NCBI GenBank assembly: GCA_020848075.1
Contig: JADLAV010000072.1
Location: forward strand, 1 to 64,000
Direction of reading: 5' to 3'
Source of the DNA: Burkholderiales bacterium
GTDB taxonomy: Bacteria > Pseudomonadota > Gammaproteobacteria > Burkholderiales > SG8-39
Length of the DNA stretch: 64,000 nt
Every line of letters begins with the position of its first letter. Positions within the stretch are counted from its first letter, which is position 1. The notes beneath the pieces were generated by a model. That model saw only the letters and a list, made by a program, of their open reading frames with translations. It did not search any database and had not been told where the DNA came from. Both the position numbers and the translations under genes were made by a program. This document shows positions 57,353-64,000 of the stretch, in pieces.

Positions 57353-57915
57353 CTAATGCCAACTGAGGGCGCCCCCCGCCTGATGCTCGATCACCCGCGT
57401 CTCGAAGAAGTTGCGCTCCTTCTCTAAGTCGATCATCTCGCTCATCCAGGGGAGCGGGTTTCCCGCGCCCGGATACTGCTGATCGATGCCAATCCGCCGA
57501 CAGTGCCGATCGGCGACACGCCGAAGATACTCCTTGAACATGGTTGCGTTCAAGTCCAATACGCCGCACCGCGTGGTGTCTTCCCGTAACGGTACTCGAG
57601 CTCGGCCGCTCTGCGGACGAGGTCGGCGATCTCTTCGCAGAATTGCTGCGTCCAGCGCTGCGGATTCTCGAGCTCGAGCTGGTCGATCGCGTCGATCCCG
57701 AAATTGCAGTGCATCGACGCGTCGCGCAGGATGTACTGGAACTGCTCGGCGGCCCCGCTCATCCTGGACTGCGTCTTCTTCTGCGCAGCCTCCCAGGCGT
57801 GCCCCGCGGCACGCTTGTCGAGATCAGCGAAGGGCGAGGTTCCGGCAGCATCGGTCTCGACGGGACTCGTCCCGCCGCTGACTTGGGCTGCGCCGACCTG
57901 CCCCGCCACTTGCAT
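57353..57915 (-). pseudogene. nrdB: Decayed nrd locus: nrdB 3' remnant fused to a foreign or nrdA-like 5' end
   Basis: The last part of class Ia ribonucleotide reductase beta is obvious: SGAAEQFQYILRDASMHCNFG, then EEIADLVRRAAELEYRY, and in the next frame LNATMFKEYLRRVADRH, NPLPWMSEMIDLEKERNFFE and GGALSW at the end. The frame breaks by one missing base near 57585, just after ELEYRY, where the family reads AEDTMPRGVL; here the second frame reads EDTTRCGVL, so conserved residues have also changed. About the first 60% of NrdB, including iron ligands, is gone. About 48 N-terminal residues (MQVAGQVGAAQVSGG...) come from elsewhere, plausibly the nrdA start. A good ribosome binding site (AAGGAG) precedes the ATG. 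Confidence 0.85.
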
Positions 57916-58230
57916 AGCCGTCTCCTTCTTCTAGCGTGCCCGCGCTCGCGGGCTCGTCGGCACACGCCGGTCTGCGCGCCCTGGTCTCGGCGGTCCCTCT
58001 CCGCCCACTTCTACCTGCTGCCGACCACTAGATATAGTAGCCGGGCCGTGACGCACAACTAATTCTAGGGCCACGTTCTTGGAGTTGCAAGCATTTTCAG
58101 CAGTGGTTGCGTCGCGTCCACGCGACCAGGCGGCGAGATCGCGTGAACTGCGTCACGGAACGCGGCGCCGGTCCGTCTTTCATGCCGACATGACGGACTG
58201 GCGCACGCAATCGTCGAGCAGCCGTGCGCG
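57916..58230. other. Promoter-like region ahead of the nrd remnant
   Basis: About 315 bp between the ampD stop and the nrd remnant. It holds the paired NrdR-like boxes described separately and the retained ribosome binding site. No gene is supported. Confidence 0.5.
58025..58070 (-). promoter_or_regulatory. Pair of NrdR-box-like operators
   Basis: On the minus strand, CTAC-TATATCTA-GTGG and CCC-TAGAATTA-GTTG resemble the NrdR box consensus ACAC-wATATATw-GTGT. Their 8-bp cores (58036-58029 and 58067-58060) are exactly 31 bp apart, three helical turns, as seen for NrdR box pairs. They lie about 115-150 bases before the start of the nrd remnant, in the orientation expected for an nrdA promoter. 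Confidence 0.7.
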
Positions 58231-58848
58231 CTAAGGCGCGTCGGCGAGCAGCGCGTCGAGGCGGGTCCAGTCGAATGCAGCGCCGGGATCGGTCTTTCTG
58301 CCCGGCGCAATGTCCGCATGGCCTGCGATGTCGCGGACAGGGTAACGGGCGCGCAGCCCGCGCGCGAGGCGCGCAAGCGAGATGTACTGGGCATCCGCAT
58401 ACGGCACATCGTCGGCGCCTTCCAGCTCGATGCCGATGGAGAAGTCGTTGCAGCGCGCGCGGCCGCGCCACGCGGAACTGCCGGCGTGCCAGGCCCGGCG
58501 CGCGCAGGCGACGAACTGGATGACCTCGCCGTCGCGGCGGATCAGGAAGTGCGCGGCGACCCGCAGCCCGGCGATCCGGGCGTAATAGGGGTGCGCGCCG
58601 GAGTCGAGGCGCTTCGTGAACAGCGCGAGCACCGCATCTCCGCCAAAAGCGCCCGGCGGCAAGCTGATCCCGTGCACGACGAGGAGCGTGACGGCCGTGC
58701 CGGCGGGCCGTTCGTCGAAATTGGGCGACGCCACGAAACGCGTGCCCGACGCCACGCCCCGCTCGTCCACCGCGAAGTCCGGCAGCCCAGACCGCGCCGC
58801 CGAAGTGGCTACAAACGCGCTCGCCGATCGGTCGTCCGCCCCCGTCAT
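58231..58848 (-). CDS. ampD: 1,6-anhydro-N-acetylmuramyl-L-alanine amidase
   Basis: 205-aa cytosolic zinc amidase that strips stem peptides from anhydro-muropeptides during cell-wall recycling. Zinc ligands: His in LLVVHGISLPPG (near residue 58), His in GHADIAPGRKTDPG (near residue 180) and the Asp of that same segment. AHFLIRRDGEVIQFV and HAGSSAWRGR are typical AmpD. The start at 58848 gives a normal length; the first 45 residues are poorly conserved. It lies between pilR and the nrd remnant. Confidence 0.93.
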   Translation of the reverse strand: MTGADDRSASAFVATSAARSGLPDFAVDERGVASGTRFVASPNFDERPAGTAVTLLVVHGISLPPGAFGGDAVLALFTKRLDSGAHPYYARIAGLRVAAHFLIRRDGEVIQFVACARRAWHAGSSAWRGRARCNDFSIGIELEGADDVPYADAQYISLARLARGLRARYPVRDIAGHADIAPGRKTDPGAAFDWTRLDALLADAP

Positions 58849-58870
58849 CCGCCCCTCCGGCGTGCGGGTC

Positions 58871-60226
58871 TCAATGGATGCCCAAGCGCTCCATCCGGTA
58901 CCGGAGCGCGCGGAAGGTGATGCCGAGGAGCTTCGCCGCCGCCGTGCGGTTGAACCGCGTCTTGTCGAGCGCCTCCAGGATCGCCTCGCGCTCGATGCGA
59001 TCGAGGTAGTCCTGGAGCGGCCACTTGGCATTCGGGCCGGGGGGCTCGTGCGCGAAGCTCGGGGGCGCGAGCTGAAGATCCTCCGGCGCGATCTCCTCGG
59101 CGGTGGACAGGGCGATCGCCCGCTCGAGGATGTTCTCGAGCTCGCGGATATTGCCGGGGAAATCGTAGGCCTGCAGCGCTTCGACTGCCTGCTTGGACAA
59201 TCGCGCACGCCGCCGGCCGGTCTCGTCGGCGAGCCGGCCGAGGATCGCGCTCGCGAGGAGCGGGATGTCCTCGCGGCACTCCCGAAGCGGGGGCATCCGC
59301 AGCTCGATGACCGCCAGCCGGTAGTACAGATCTTGCCGGAACTTCGCCTGTTCCACGAGTTGCGTTAGGTTCTGATGCGTCGCCGAAATGATCCGTACGT
59401 CCACCGGGTCCTCGGTCGTCGCCCCCACCTTGCGCACGCGCTTCTCCTGGATCGCGCGCAGGAGCTTCACCTGCATCGAAAGCGGCAAGTCGGCGACCTC
59501 GTCGAGAAACAGCGTGCCGCCGGTCGCCGCGTGGAAGAACCCCTCCCGGTCCTGCTCAGCGCCGGTGAAGGCACCCTTGCGGTACCCGAAAAATTCGCTC
59601 TCCATGAGACTCTCGGGAATCGCGCCGCAGTTGACCGGCACGAACGGGCGATCGCGGCGCGCGCCGTTCTCGTGAACGAGTCGCGCGGCGAGCTCCTTTC
59701 CGCTGCCCGACTCCCCGGTGATGTAGACGGGCGCCTGGCTGCGGGCAAGCTTGTCGATCATGGCGCGCACGTGCTGCACCGGCGGACTCTCGCCGAGCAT
59801 CCGACCGCTAGCGCCCGGGCTCGGCGCGGTCTTCTCCGGAAGATTGAGCGCGGACTTCACCAGCGTGCGCAGCTGCTCGAGCGAAAGCGGCTTGCTCACG
59901 TAATCGAATGCGCCAGCCTTCAGCGCGGCCACCGCGCTCTCGGCGCTGCCGTAGGCGGTGATGACGGCGACCGGAAGGTCGGAGCAATTCGCGTTGATGT
60001 GACGGACGAGCTCGACGCCGTCACCGTCCGGCAGCCGCATGTCGGTCAGGCAGAGATCGAACGTGCCCGACTTCAGCCGCTCCTTTGCCTCCGCGACCTT
60101 GCCTGTGGTCTCGACGCCGAGCCCCATGCGGATCAGGGTCAGCTCGAGCAGCTCGCGGATGTCGGCCTCGTCGTCCACGACCAGTACGGTCGCCTTGGTC
60201 GCGGCTCGCCGGTCTGCCCTGCTCAT
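58871..60226 (-). CDS. pilR: Sigma-54-dependent response regulator PilR
   Basis: 451 aa. Receiver domain residues about 8-120 with phospho-Asp in LCLTDMRLPDGDG. The AAA+ domain has Walker A GESGSGKE near residue 165 and the sigma-54 contact loop GAFTGA in RKGAFTGAEQD. A C-terminal Fis-type helix-turn-helix ends the protein (FNRTAAAKLLGITFRALRYRM). Together with the adjacent PilS it should activate sigma-54 promoters such as pilA for type IV pili. The ATG at 60226 has GGGAGG upstream and is preferred over GTG at 60244. It overlaps pilS by 4 bases. Confidence 0.95.
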   Translation of the reverse strand: MSRADRRAATKATVLVVDDEADIRELLELTLIRMGLGVETTGKVAEAKERLKSGTFDLCLTDMRLPDGDGVELVRHINANCSDLPVAVITAYGSAESAVAALKAGAFDYVSKPLSLEQLRTLVKSALNLPEKTAPSPGASGRMLGESPPVQHVRAMIDKLARSQAPVYITGESGSGKELAARLVHENGARRDRPFVPVNCGAIPESLMESEFFGYRKGAFTGAEQDREGFFHAATGGTLFLDEVADLPLSMQVKLLRAIQEKRVRKVGATTEDPVDVRIISATHQNLTQLVEQAKFRQDLYYRLAVIELRMPPLRECREDIPLLASAILGRLADETGRRRARLSKQAVEALQAYDFPGNIRELENILERAIALSTAEEIAPEDLQLAPPSFAHEPPGPNAKWPLQDYLDRIEREAILEALDKTRFNRTAAAKLLGITFRALRYRMERLGIH

Positions 60227-61845
60227 GTTCGCCCTCCCTGCCACGCGACCCGGAAATCGGCGCCCGTGCCGCGGTCGACATAGTCCAGCGTCGCGCCGTT
60301 CGCCATCGACAGCTCCCGGGCGATGTACAGGCCGAGGCCGGTCCCCGCACTATACGTAGTGAAGAACGGCTCGAACAGCTGGGCCTGCAGCTCGCGCGGG
60401 ACTCCGGCGCCGTCATCGACCACGTGAAGCTCGGTCCGACCGCCGATCCGATGCGCGATGATACGCACGCTGCGGCTGCCTTTGGCGGAATGGCGCCAGG
60501 CATTGCGGACGAGATTCCACAGGATCTGGTTCAGGTGCACGCGATCGCAGTCGACCACCGCGTCGGGGGCGAGTTCGAGGCCGATCCCGTCGGGCGGCAG
60601 CCGCTCGCTCTGGACGAACTCCTCCACGAAGGTCGGCACGAAGCCGGCGAGCCGGATCGGCTCGGCCTGGACGCGATCGCGCCGGTTGAGCTCCAGCACG
60701 TCGCTCACCATGCGGTCGAGCCGCCGTGCGTTGTCGCGGATGATGCGGGTCAGCCGCTCGCGCGCCGGCCCGCGATTTTCTTCGGCCAGCAACTCGGCGG
60801 CGTGAGAGACCGACGCGAGGGGGTTGCGGATCTCGTGGGCGATGTTGGCAGTGAGCCGGCCGAGCGCCGCGAGCTTGAGCTGCTGCGCCTGTTCCTCGTG
60901 CTTGGACATGTCCTCGAGATAGATGACGGCGAGCTTCGCCTGCTGCAAACCGGCCTCGACGAACCGCGCCCGCACCGTGCGGCCCGCCGCGTACAGCGTG
61001 AGGATCTGCGACGAGGCGCCCACGCCGCTGCGCCAGGCGGCGAGCCCGGCAGCAAGCTCGGGGGAGTAGCCCTCGATCTGCTCCAGCTCCGGCACGGCCC
61101 GGTCGAGCAGAACCTCCACCTGCCGGTTGTGCTGGCGCACCAGGCCGTTCGAGTCCACGACGAGCACGCCGTCCTGCACGTCCTGGATCACGAGCTCGCT
61201 GATGCGCAGCTGGTTCGCAAGCTCGATGCCGCGCTGCCGCGCGACGCGCTCGTTCGTGATGACCCGCTGCGCAAGCTGACTGGTAATGAGCGCCGTCGCG
61301 AAGTAGCCAATCGAGAGCAACCCCGGTTGCAGGTAGGTCGACAGGCTCGCCTCATGCACCAGGACCTGGACCGTCTGCTCCGTGAGGACCGCAATGGCGG
61401 CGAGCGCCGCGTAGCCGAGGAGTTGCGATCCGCGGCTCACCAGGCCGGCGGCCGCGACCGAGATCAGCAGCATGACCGCGAGCCCGCTCCGGAAACCGCC
61501 GCTCGCATAGCTGAGCAGGGTGATCGCGACCACGTCCGAGAGCATGTGCGCGGTGAGCTGGACGTCGAAGTTGCGCGGCGCGCGCCGCAGGACGACGTGG
61601 AACGCCACCGCGGCGCCCAGGTAGAGCAGGCTCGTCGCCGCGTAGAGCCGCAGGTGGCTCACGCCGAGCACGAACACATCTTGGAAGAACACCACCGAGG
61701 CGAGGAAGAGCGCGGCGACGGCCATGCGGTACGCGTTGAAATACCGCAGCGACACCCAGAACGAATCACTGACCGGCGGCGCGCCCTCGGGCGGGCTGGC
61801 CACGAGCGGCAGGAGCGTACGCTGCGAGCCGAGCAGCCGCGTCAC
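60223..61845 (-). CDS. pilS: Sensor histidine kinase PilS
   Basis: 540 aa. About six transmembrane helices (residues 40-205) precede a PAS-like domain (about 215-320). The HisKA box ANIAHEIRNPLASVSHAAELL carries the phospho-His near residue 345. The ATPase domain has the N box LVRNAWRHSAKG, DDGAGVP and GTGLGLYIAREL. This is PilS, sensor for the type IV pilus regulon. The GTG at 61845 overlaps the PP0621-family stop by 4 bases (GTGA), so the two genes are coupled. Confidence 0.94.
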   Translation of the reverse strand: MTRLLGSQRTLLPLVASPPEGAPPVSDSFWVSLRYFNAYRMAVAALFLASVVFFQDVFVLGVSHLRLYAATSLLYLGAAVAFHVVLRRAPRNFDVQLTAHMLSDVVAITLLSYASGGFRSGLAVMLLISVAAAGLVSRGSQLLGYAALAAIAVLTEQTVQVLVHEASLSTYLQPGLLSIGYFATALITSQLAQRVITNERVARQRGIELANQLRISELVIQDVQDGVLVVDSNGLVRQHNRQVEVLLDRAVPELEQIEGYSPELAAGLAAWRSGVGASSQILTLYAAGRTVRARFVEAGLQQAKLAVIYLEDMSKHEEQAQQLKLAALGRLTANIAHEIRNPLASVSHAAELLAEENRGPARERLTRIIRDNARRLDRMVSDVLELNRRDRVQAEPIRLAGFVPTFVEEFVQSERLPPDGIGLELAPDAVVDCDRVHLNQILWNLVRNAWRHSAKGSRSVRIIAHRIGGRTELHVVDDGAGVPRELQAQLFEPFFTTYSAGTGLGLYIARELSMANGATLDYVDRGTGADFRVAWQGGRT

Positions 61846-62081
61846 TGGCGGAACTGCCGCAGGTGCTCGTCGCAGCAGAAGAACCGGCCGCCGGCGCTGA
61901 GCGCTTCGGACTCCGGGACGTTGAGTCCGCAGTGGGCGCACGGCACCATGCGCTCGCCGGTCCGTCGCCGAGCCCCGGCGCCCGGGGAACCGGAGCGCGC
62001 CCCGCGCTTCGGCCCCGCGAGCGCCTTCGTCAGCGCATACGCGGCGAGCACCACGAGGATTAGGACGAGCAGCTTTCCCAT
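61842..62081 (-). CDS. PP0621 family protein
   Basis: 79 aa. An N-terminal hydrophobic helix (KLLVLILVVLAAYALTKAL) is followed by a basic linker and a C-terminal cysteine cluster: CAHCGLNVPESEAL and GRFFCCDEHLRQF. This matches the PP0621 family, a small membrane-anchored zinc-finger-like protein found next to pilS. Its role is unknown; the C-terminal part resembles a TRASH-type metal-binding unit. Confidence 0.85.
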   Translation of the reverse strand: MGKLLVLILVVLAAYALTKALAGPKRGARSGSPGAGARRRTGERMVPCAHCGLNVPESEALSAGGRFFCCDEHLRQFRQ

Positions 62082-62323
<242 letters not shown>

Positions 62324-62446
62324 CGCCCTACTCCTTGCGAATCAGGCAGTTAGCTTGTCGGTCAACAGGTTAGCGTACCGTTGTGGCCCGTTCCGTCCAG
62401 TTTTACCCTAGAATTTGCACTTACCCTGCACTTACGGAGGCCCGTC
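62324..62446 (+). other. Putative attachment region and integrase promoter
   Basis: Between the tRNA fragment and the integrase ATG. It carries short direct repeats: GTTAGC twice (62349-62377) and CACTTAC twice within CACTTACCCTGCACTTAC (62418-62435). Such repeats could be integrase arm-binding sites. A promoter for the integrase should also lie here. GGAGG (62436-62440) is the integrase ribosome binding site. Confidence 0.5.
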
Positions 62447-63634
62447 ATGCGGATCAAGCTCACCCCGGCGAAGCTCGCGAAGGCGGCACCCGCGAAGCGC
62501 CCCTACGAGATCCACGACGCGGAAGTGCGCGGCCTGCTCGTGCGCGTCCAGCCCTCGGGCGTCAAGTCGTTCATCGTGAGCTGGCGTCGCGGGCGCCGCA
62601 AGGTGATCGGGCGCGTAGGCGTACACACCATCGAGCAGATGCGCCTCAAAGCGAAGCGGATCGTCATTGACGCTGAGGAACACGGCGAGCCGTCGATCGC
62701 GGAGCGCAAGCGCGCCGGCACGCTCGGGGAGTTCTACATCGACCACTTCAAGAGTCATGCGAAGGCGCACCACAAGGACGCCGACGGCAACCTGAAGGCG
62801 ATCGAGACCGAGTTCGGGCACCTGTTCGACCGACCGCTCGCCTCCGTCTCCCCGTTCGATTTCGAGAAGTACCGGCAGAAGAAGCTGAAGGCCGGCGTCA
62901 AACCGCAGACGATCAATAGGCACTTCGACCGGCTCCATGCCCTGCTCGCCAAGGCCGTCGACTGGAAGCACCTGTCGAAGCACCCGCTCGAGGACCTCAA
63001 GCGGGCCAAGGTCGACGAGGAGCACCGCGTGCGGTTCCTGTCCGACGACGAGGAGAAGCGGCTGCGCAAAGCGCTCGCTGCCCGCGACGCGAAGATGCGC
63101 CGAGAACGCGAGAGCGCGAACAAGTGGCGCAAGGCGCGCGGCTACCCGCTCTTTCCCGAGGTCGCTGAGGACGGCTTCGGGGATCACCTGACGCCCATGG
63201 TGCTCGTTTCCATGAACACCGGAATGCGCCGCGGCGAACTCCGGCAGATCGCTTGGGCCGACGTCGACCTAAGCCACGGCGTGGTCACGATCCGCGGCGG
63301 CTACGCGAAGTCCAGACGCACGCGCCATGTTCCGCTCAATGCCGAGGCCGTCGACGTTCTCCACCGCTGGAAGCGCCAGACCGGCGAGGCCGAACGCGTT
63401 TTCGGCATCGCCCGCGTGGACAAGGCATGGAAGGCGCTGCTCAAGGTCGCCAAGGTGTCCGAGTTCCGCTGGCACGACTTGCGGCACCACTTCGCCAGCC
63501 GACTCGTCATGGCCGGCGTCGACTTGAACACTGTCCGCGAACTCCTCGGGCACGCCGACCTCAGCATGACGCTGCGGTATGCGCATCTCGCGCCCGAGCA
63601 CAAGGCGGCGGCGGTGGCGAGGCTCGTCGCATGA
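62447..63634 (+). CDS. Tyrosine-type site-specific integrase
   Basis: 395-aa recombinase that catalyses integration and excision of the element. The N-terminal arm-binding region (about 1-85) is followed by a core-binding helical domain (about 92-185) and the catalytic domain (about 200-395). Catalytic residues: Arg in MNTGMRRGELRQ near 263, His-x-x-Arg in WHDLRHHFASRLV near 343, His in LLGHADLSM near 366, and the nucleophile Tyr in TLRYAHLAP near 375. The ATG at 62447 has GGAGG 6 bases upstream. It sits directly inside the tRNA-Pro fragment, pointing into the element. Confidence 0.94.
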   Translation: MRIKLTPAKLAKAAPAKRPYEIHDAEVRGLLVRVQPSGVKSFIVSWRRGRRKVIGRVGVHTIEQMRLKAKRIVIDAEEHGEPSIAERKRAGTLGEFYIDHFKSHAKAHHKDADGNLKAIETEFGHLFDRPLASVSPFDFEKYRQKKLKAGVKPQTINRHFDRLHALLAKAVDWKHLSKHPLEDLKRAKVDEEHRVRFLSDDEEKRLRKALAARDAKMRRERESANKWRKARGYPLFPEVAEDGFGDHLTPMVLVSMNTGMRRGELRQIAWADVDLSHGVVTIRGGYAKSRRTRHVPLNAEAVDVLHRWKRQTGEAERVFGIARVDKAWKALLKVAKVSEFRWHDLRHHFASRLVMAGVDLNTVRELLGHADLSMTLRYAHLAPEHKAAAVARLVA

Positions 63635-64000
63635 AGATCAAGACCTTCGACGATCGCACCCGCCGAGAGCTCGAGTCCAGCTTCCGCGACTCGCTCCTGA
63701 AGGCGCGCCCCGACTTCGACCCCGAGGGGGCAGAAGAGGAGGCCGAGATCTTCGTCGGCGGGCTCGAGCGGATCGCCGGGCTCGAGGAGTTCCGCGGCGA
63801 GCGGGAACCGCAGCAGCGCCGGCGGGAGAACCTGGAGGCCTTCGCGAATGCGCTCGACCGCGCGATCGAGGCCGGTCTCCGTATGGATGATCACTCCCTC
63901 GGCTACGCCCTCGAACGCGGCCTCGACGAGATCAAGGCGCGGGAGGGAGCCGACTCGCTCAGGATCCAGTTGATCGCCTACGACCTGAAGGCCTTTCACG
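63631..64000 (+). CDS. Unrecognised protein following the integrase, 3' end outside the window
   Basis: An open frame begins at ATG 63631, overlapping the integrase stop by 4 bases (ATGA), and is still open at the right edge after 123 codons. It reads MKIKTFDDRTRRELESSFRD... and is Glu/Arg/Leu-rich and probably helical. No domain recognised. Tight coupling suggests co-expression with the integrase. It may be an accessory recombination or regulatory protein, but this is only inference. Confidence 0.6.
   Translation, partial: MKIKTFDDRTRRELESSFRDSLLKARPDFDPEGAEEEAEIFVGGLERIAGLEEFRGEREPQQRRRENLEAFANALDRAIEAGLRMDDHSLGYALERGLDEIKAREGADSLRIQLIAYDLKAFH

Overview
The window is very G+C-rich and gene-dense. 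It reads as chromosomal DNA of a betaproteobacterium (Burkholderiales, Rhodocyclales or Nitrosomonadales-like). The main support is conserved gene order: cysS / TPR protein / two cyclophilins / lpxH, then leuC-leuD-leuB-asd-fimV-truA-trpF-trpB-trpA-accD-folC-dedD-cvpA-purF-metZ, then pilS-pilR-ampD followed by what used to be a ribonucleotide reductase locus. A PhaM-type granule protein, a PP0621-family protein and a SAM-II-type leader fit the same group. The species cannot be named from the sequence alone.

Layout. 1-4.1 kb: cysS (minus), then TPR protein, exported and cytosolic peptidyl-prolyl isomerases and lpxH (plus). 4.3-21.8 kb: one long minus-strand biosynthetic block covering leucine, aspartate-family, tryptophan, fatty-acid, folate and purine genes, ending with metZ behind its own promoter, SAM-II-like aptamer and terminator. 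21.8-31.7 kb: M48 lipoprotein, MFS transporter, a 1007-aa membrane/spermidine-synthase fusion, a small HEAGH membrane protein, aroC, an MFS-PlsC fusion and a CBS protein. 31.7-39.5 kb: ferredoxin, thioredoxin, rho, rpmE, an ArnT-like glycosyltransferase, pgi, a DUF6494 protein and an FAD-linked oxidase. 39.5-48.3 kb: orn, a STE24-type protease, phhB, rsgA, a DUF2007 protein, a CobD/AmpE-like protein, two NUDIX hydrolases, an MFS protein, and a universal stress protein with a TerC protein behind a yybP-ykoY manganese riboswitch. 48.4-56.2 kb: a LysR remnant, quinone oxidoreductase, phaM, a methyltransferase, a patatin, pncA, a lipoprotein, an aminotransferase, a DUF302 protein and a lytic transglycosylase. 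56.2-62.1 kb: a histone-H1-like gene, a decayed nrd locus, ampD and pilR/pilS. 62.27-64 kb: a tRNA-Pro 3' fragment, a tyrosine integrase and the start of a following gene, read as the left end of an integrative element that continues beyond the window.

Most of the window is housekeeping. The parts most worth a second look are: (1) the nrd remnant, an apparent nrdA-start/nrdB-end fusion with a frameshift that still has a pair of NrdR boxes 31 bp apart, a ribosome binding site and a terminator; (2) the integrative-element boundary in tRNA-Pro; (3) the metZ SAM-II leader; (4) the Mn2+ riboswitch ahead of terC-usp; and (5) an entericidin-like gene between leuC and leuD that is one base out of frame. 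No CRISPR array, insertion sequence, rRNA or complete tRNA was seen. No wholly new system is demonstrated here; the best place for one is the unseen body of the element to the right.
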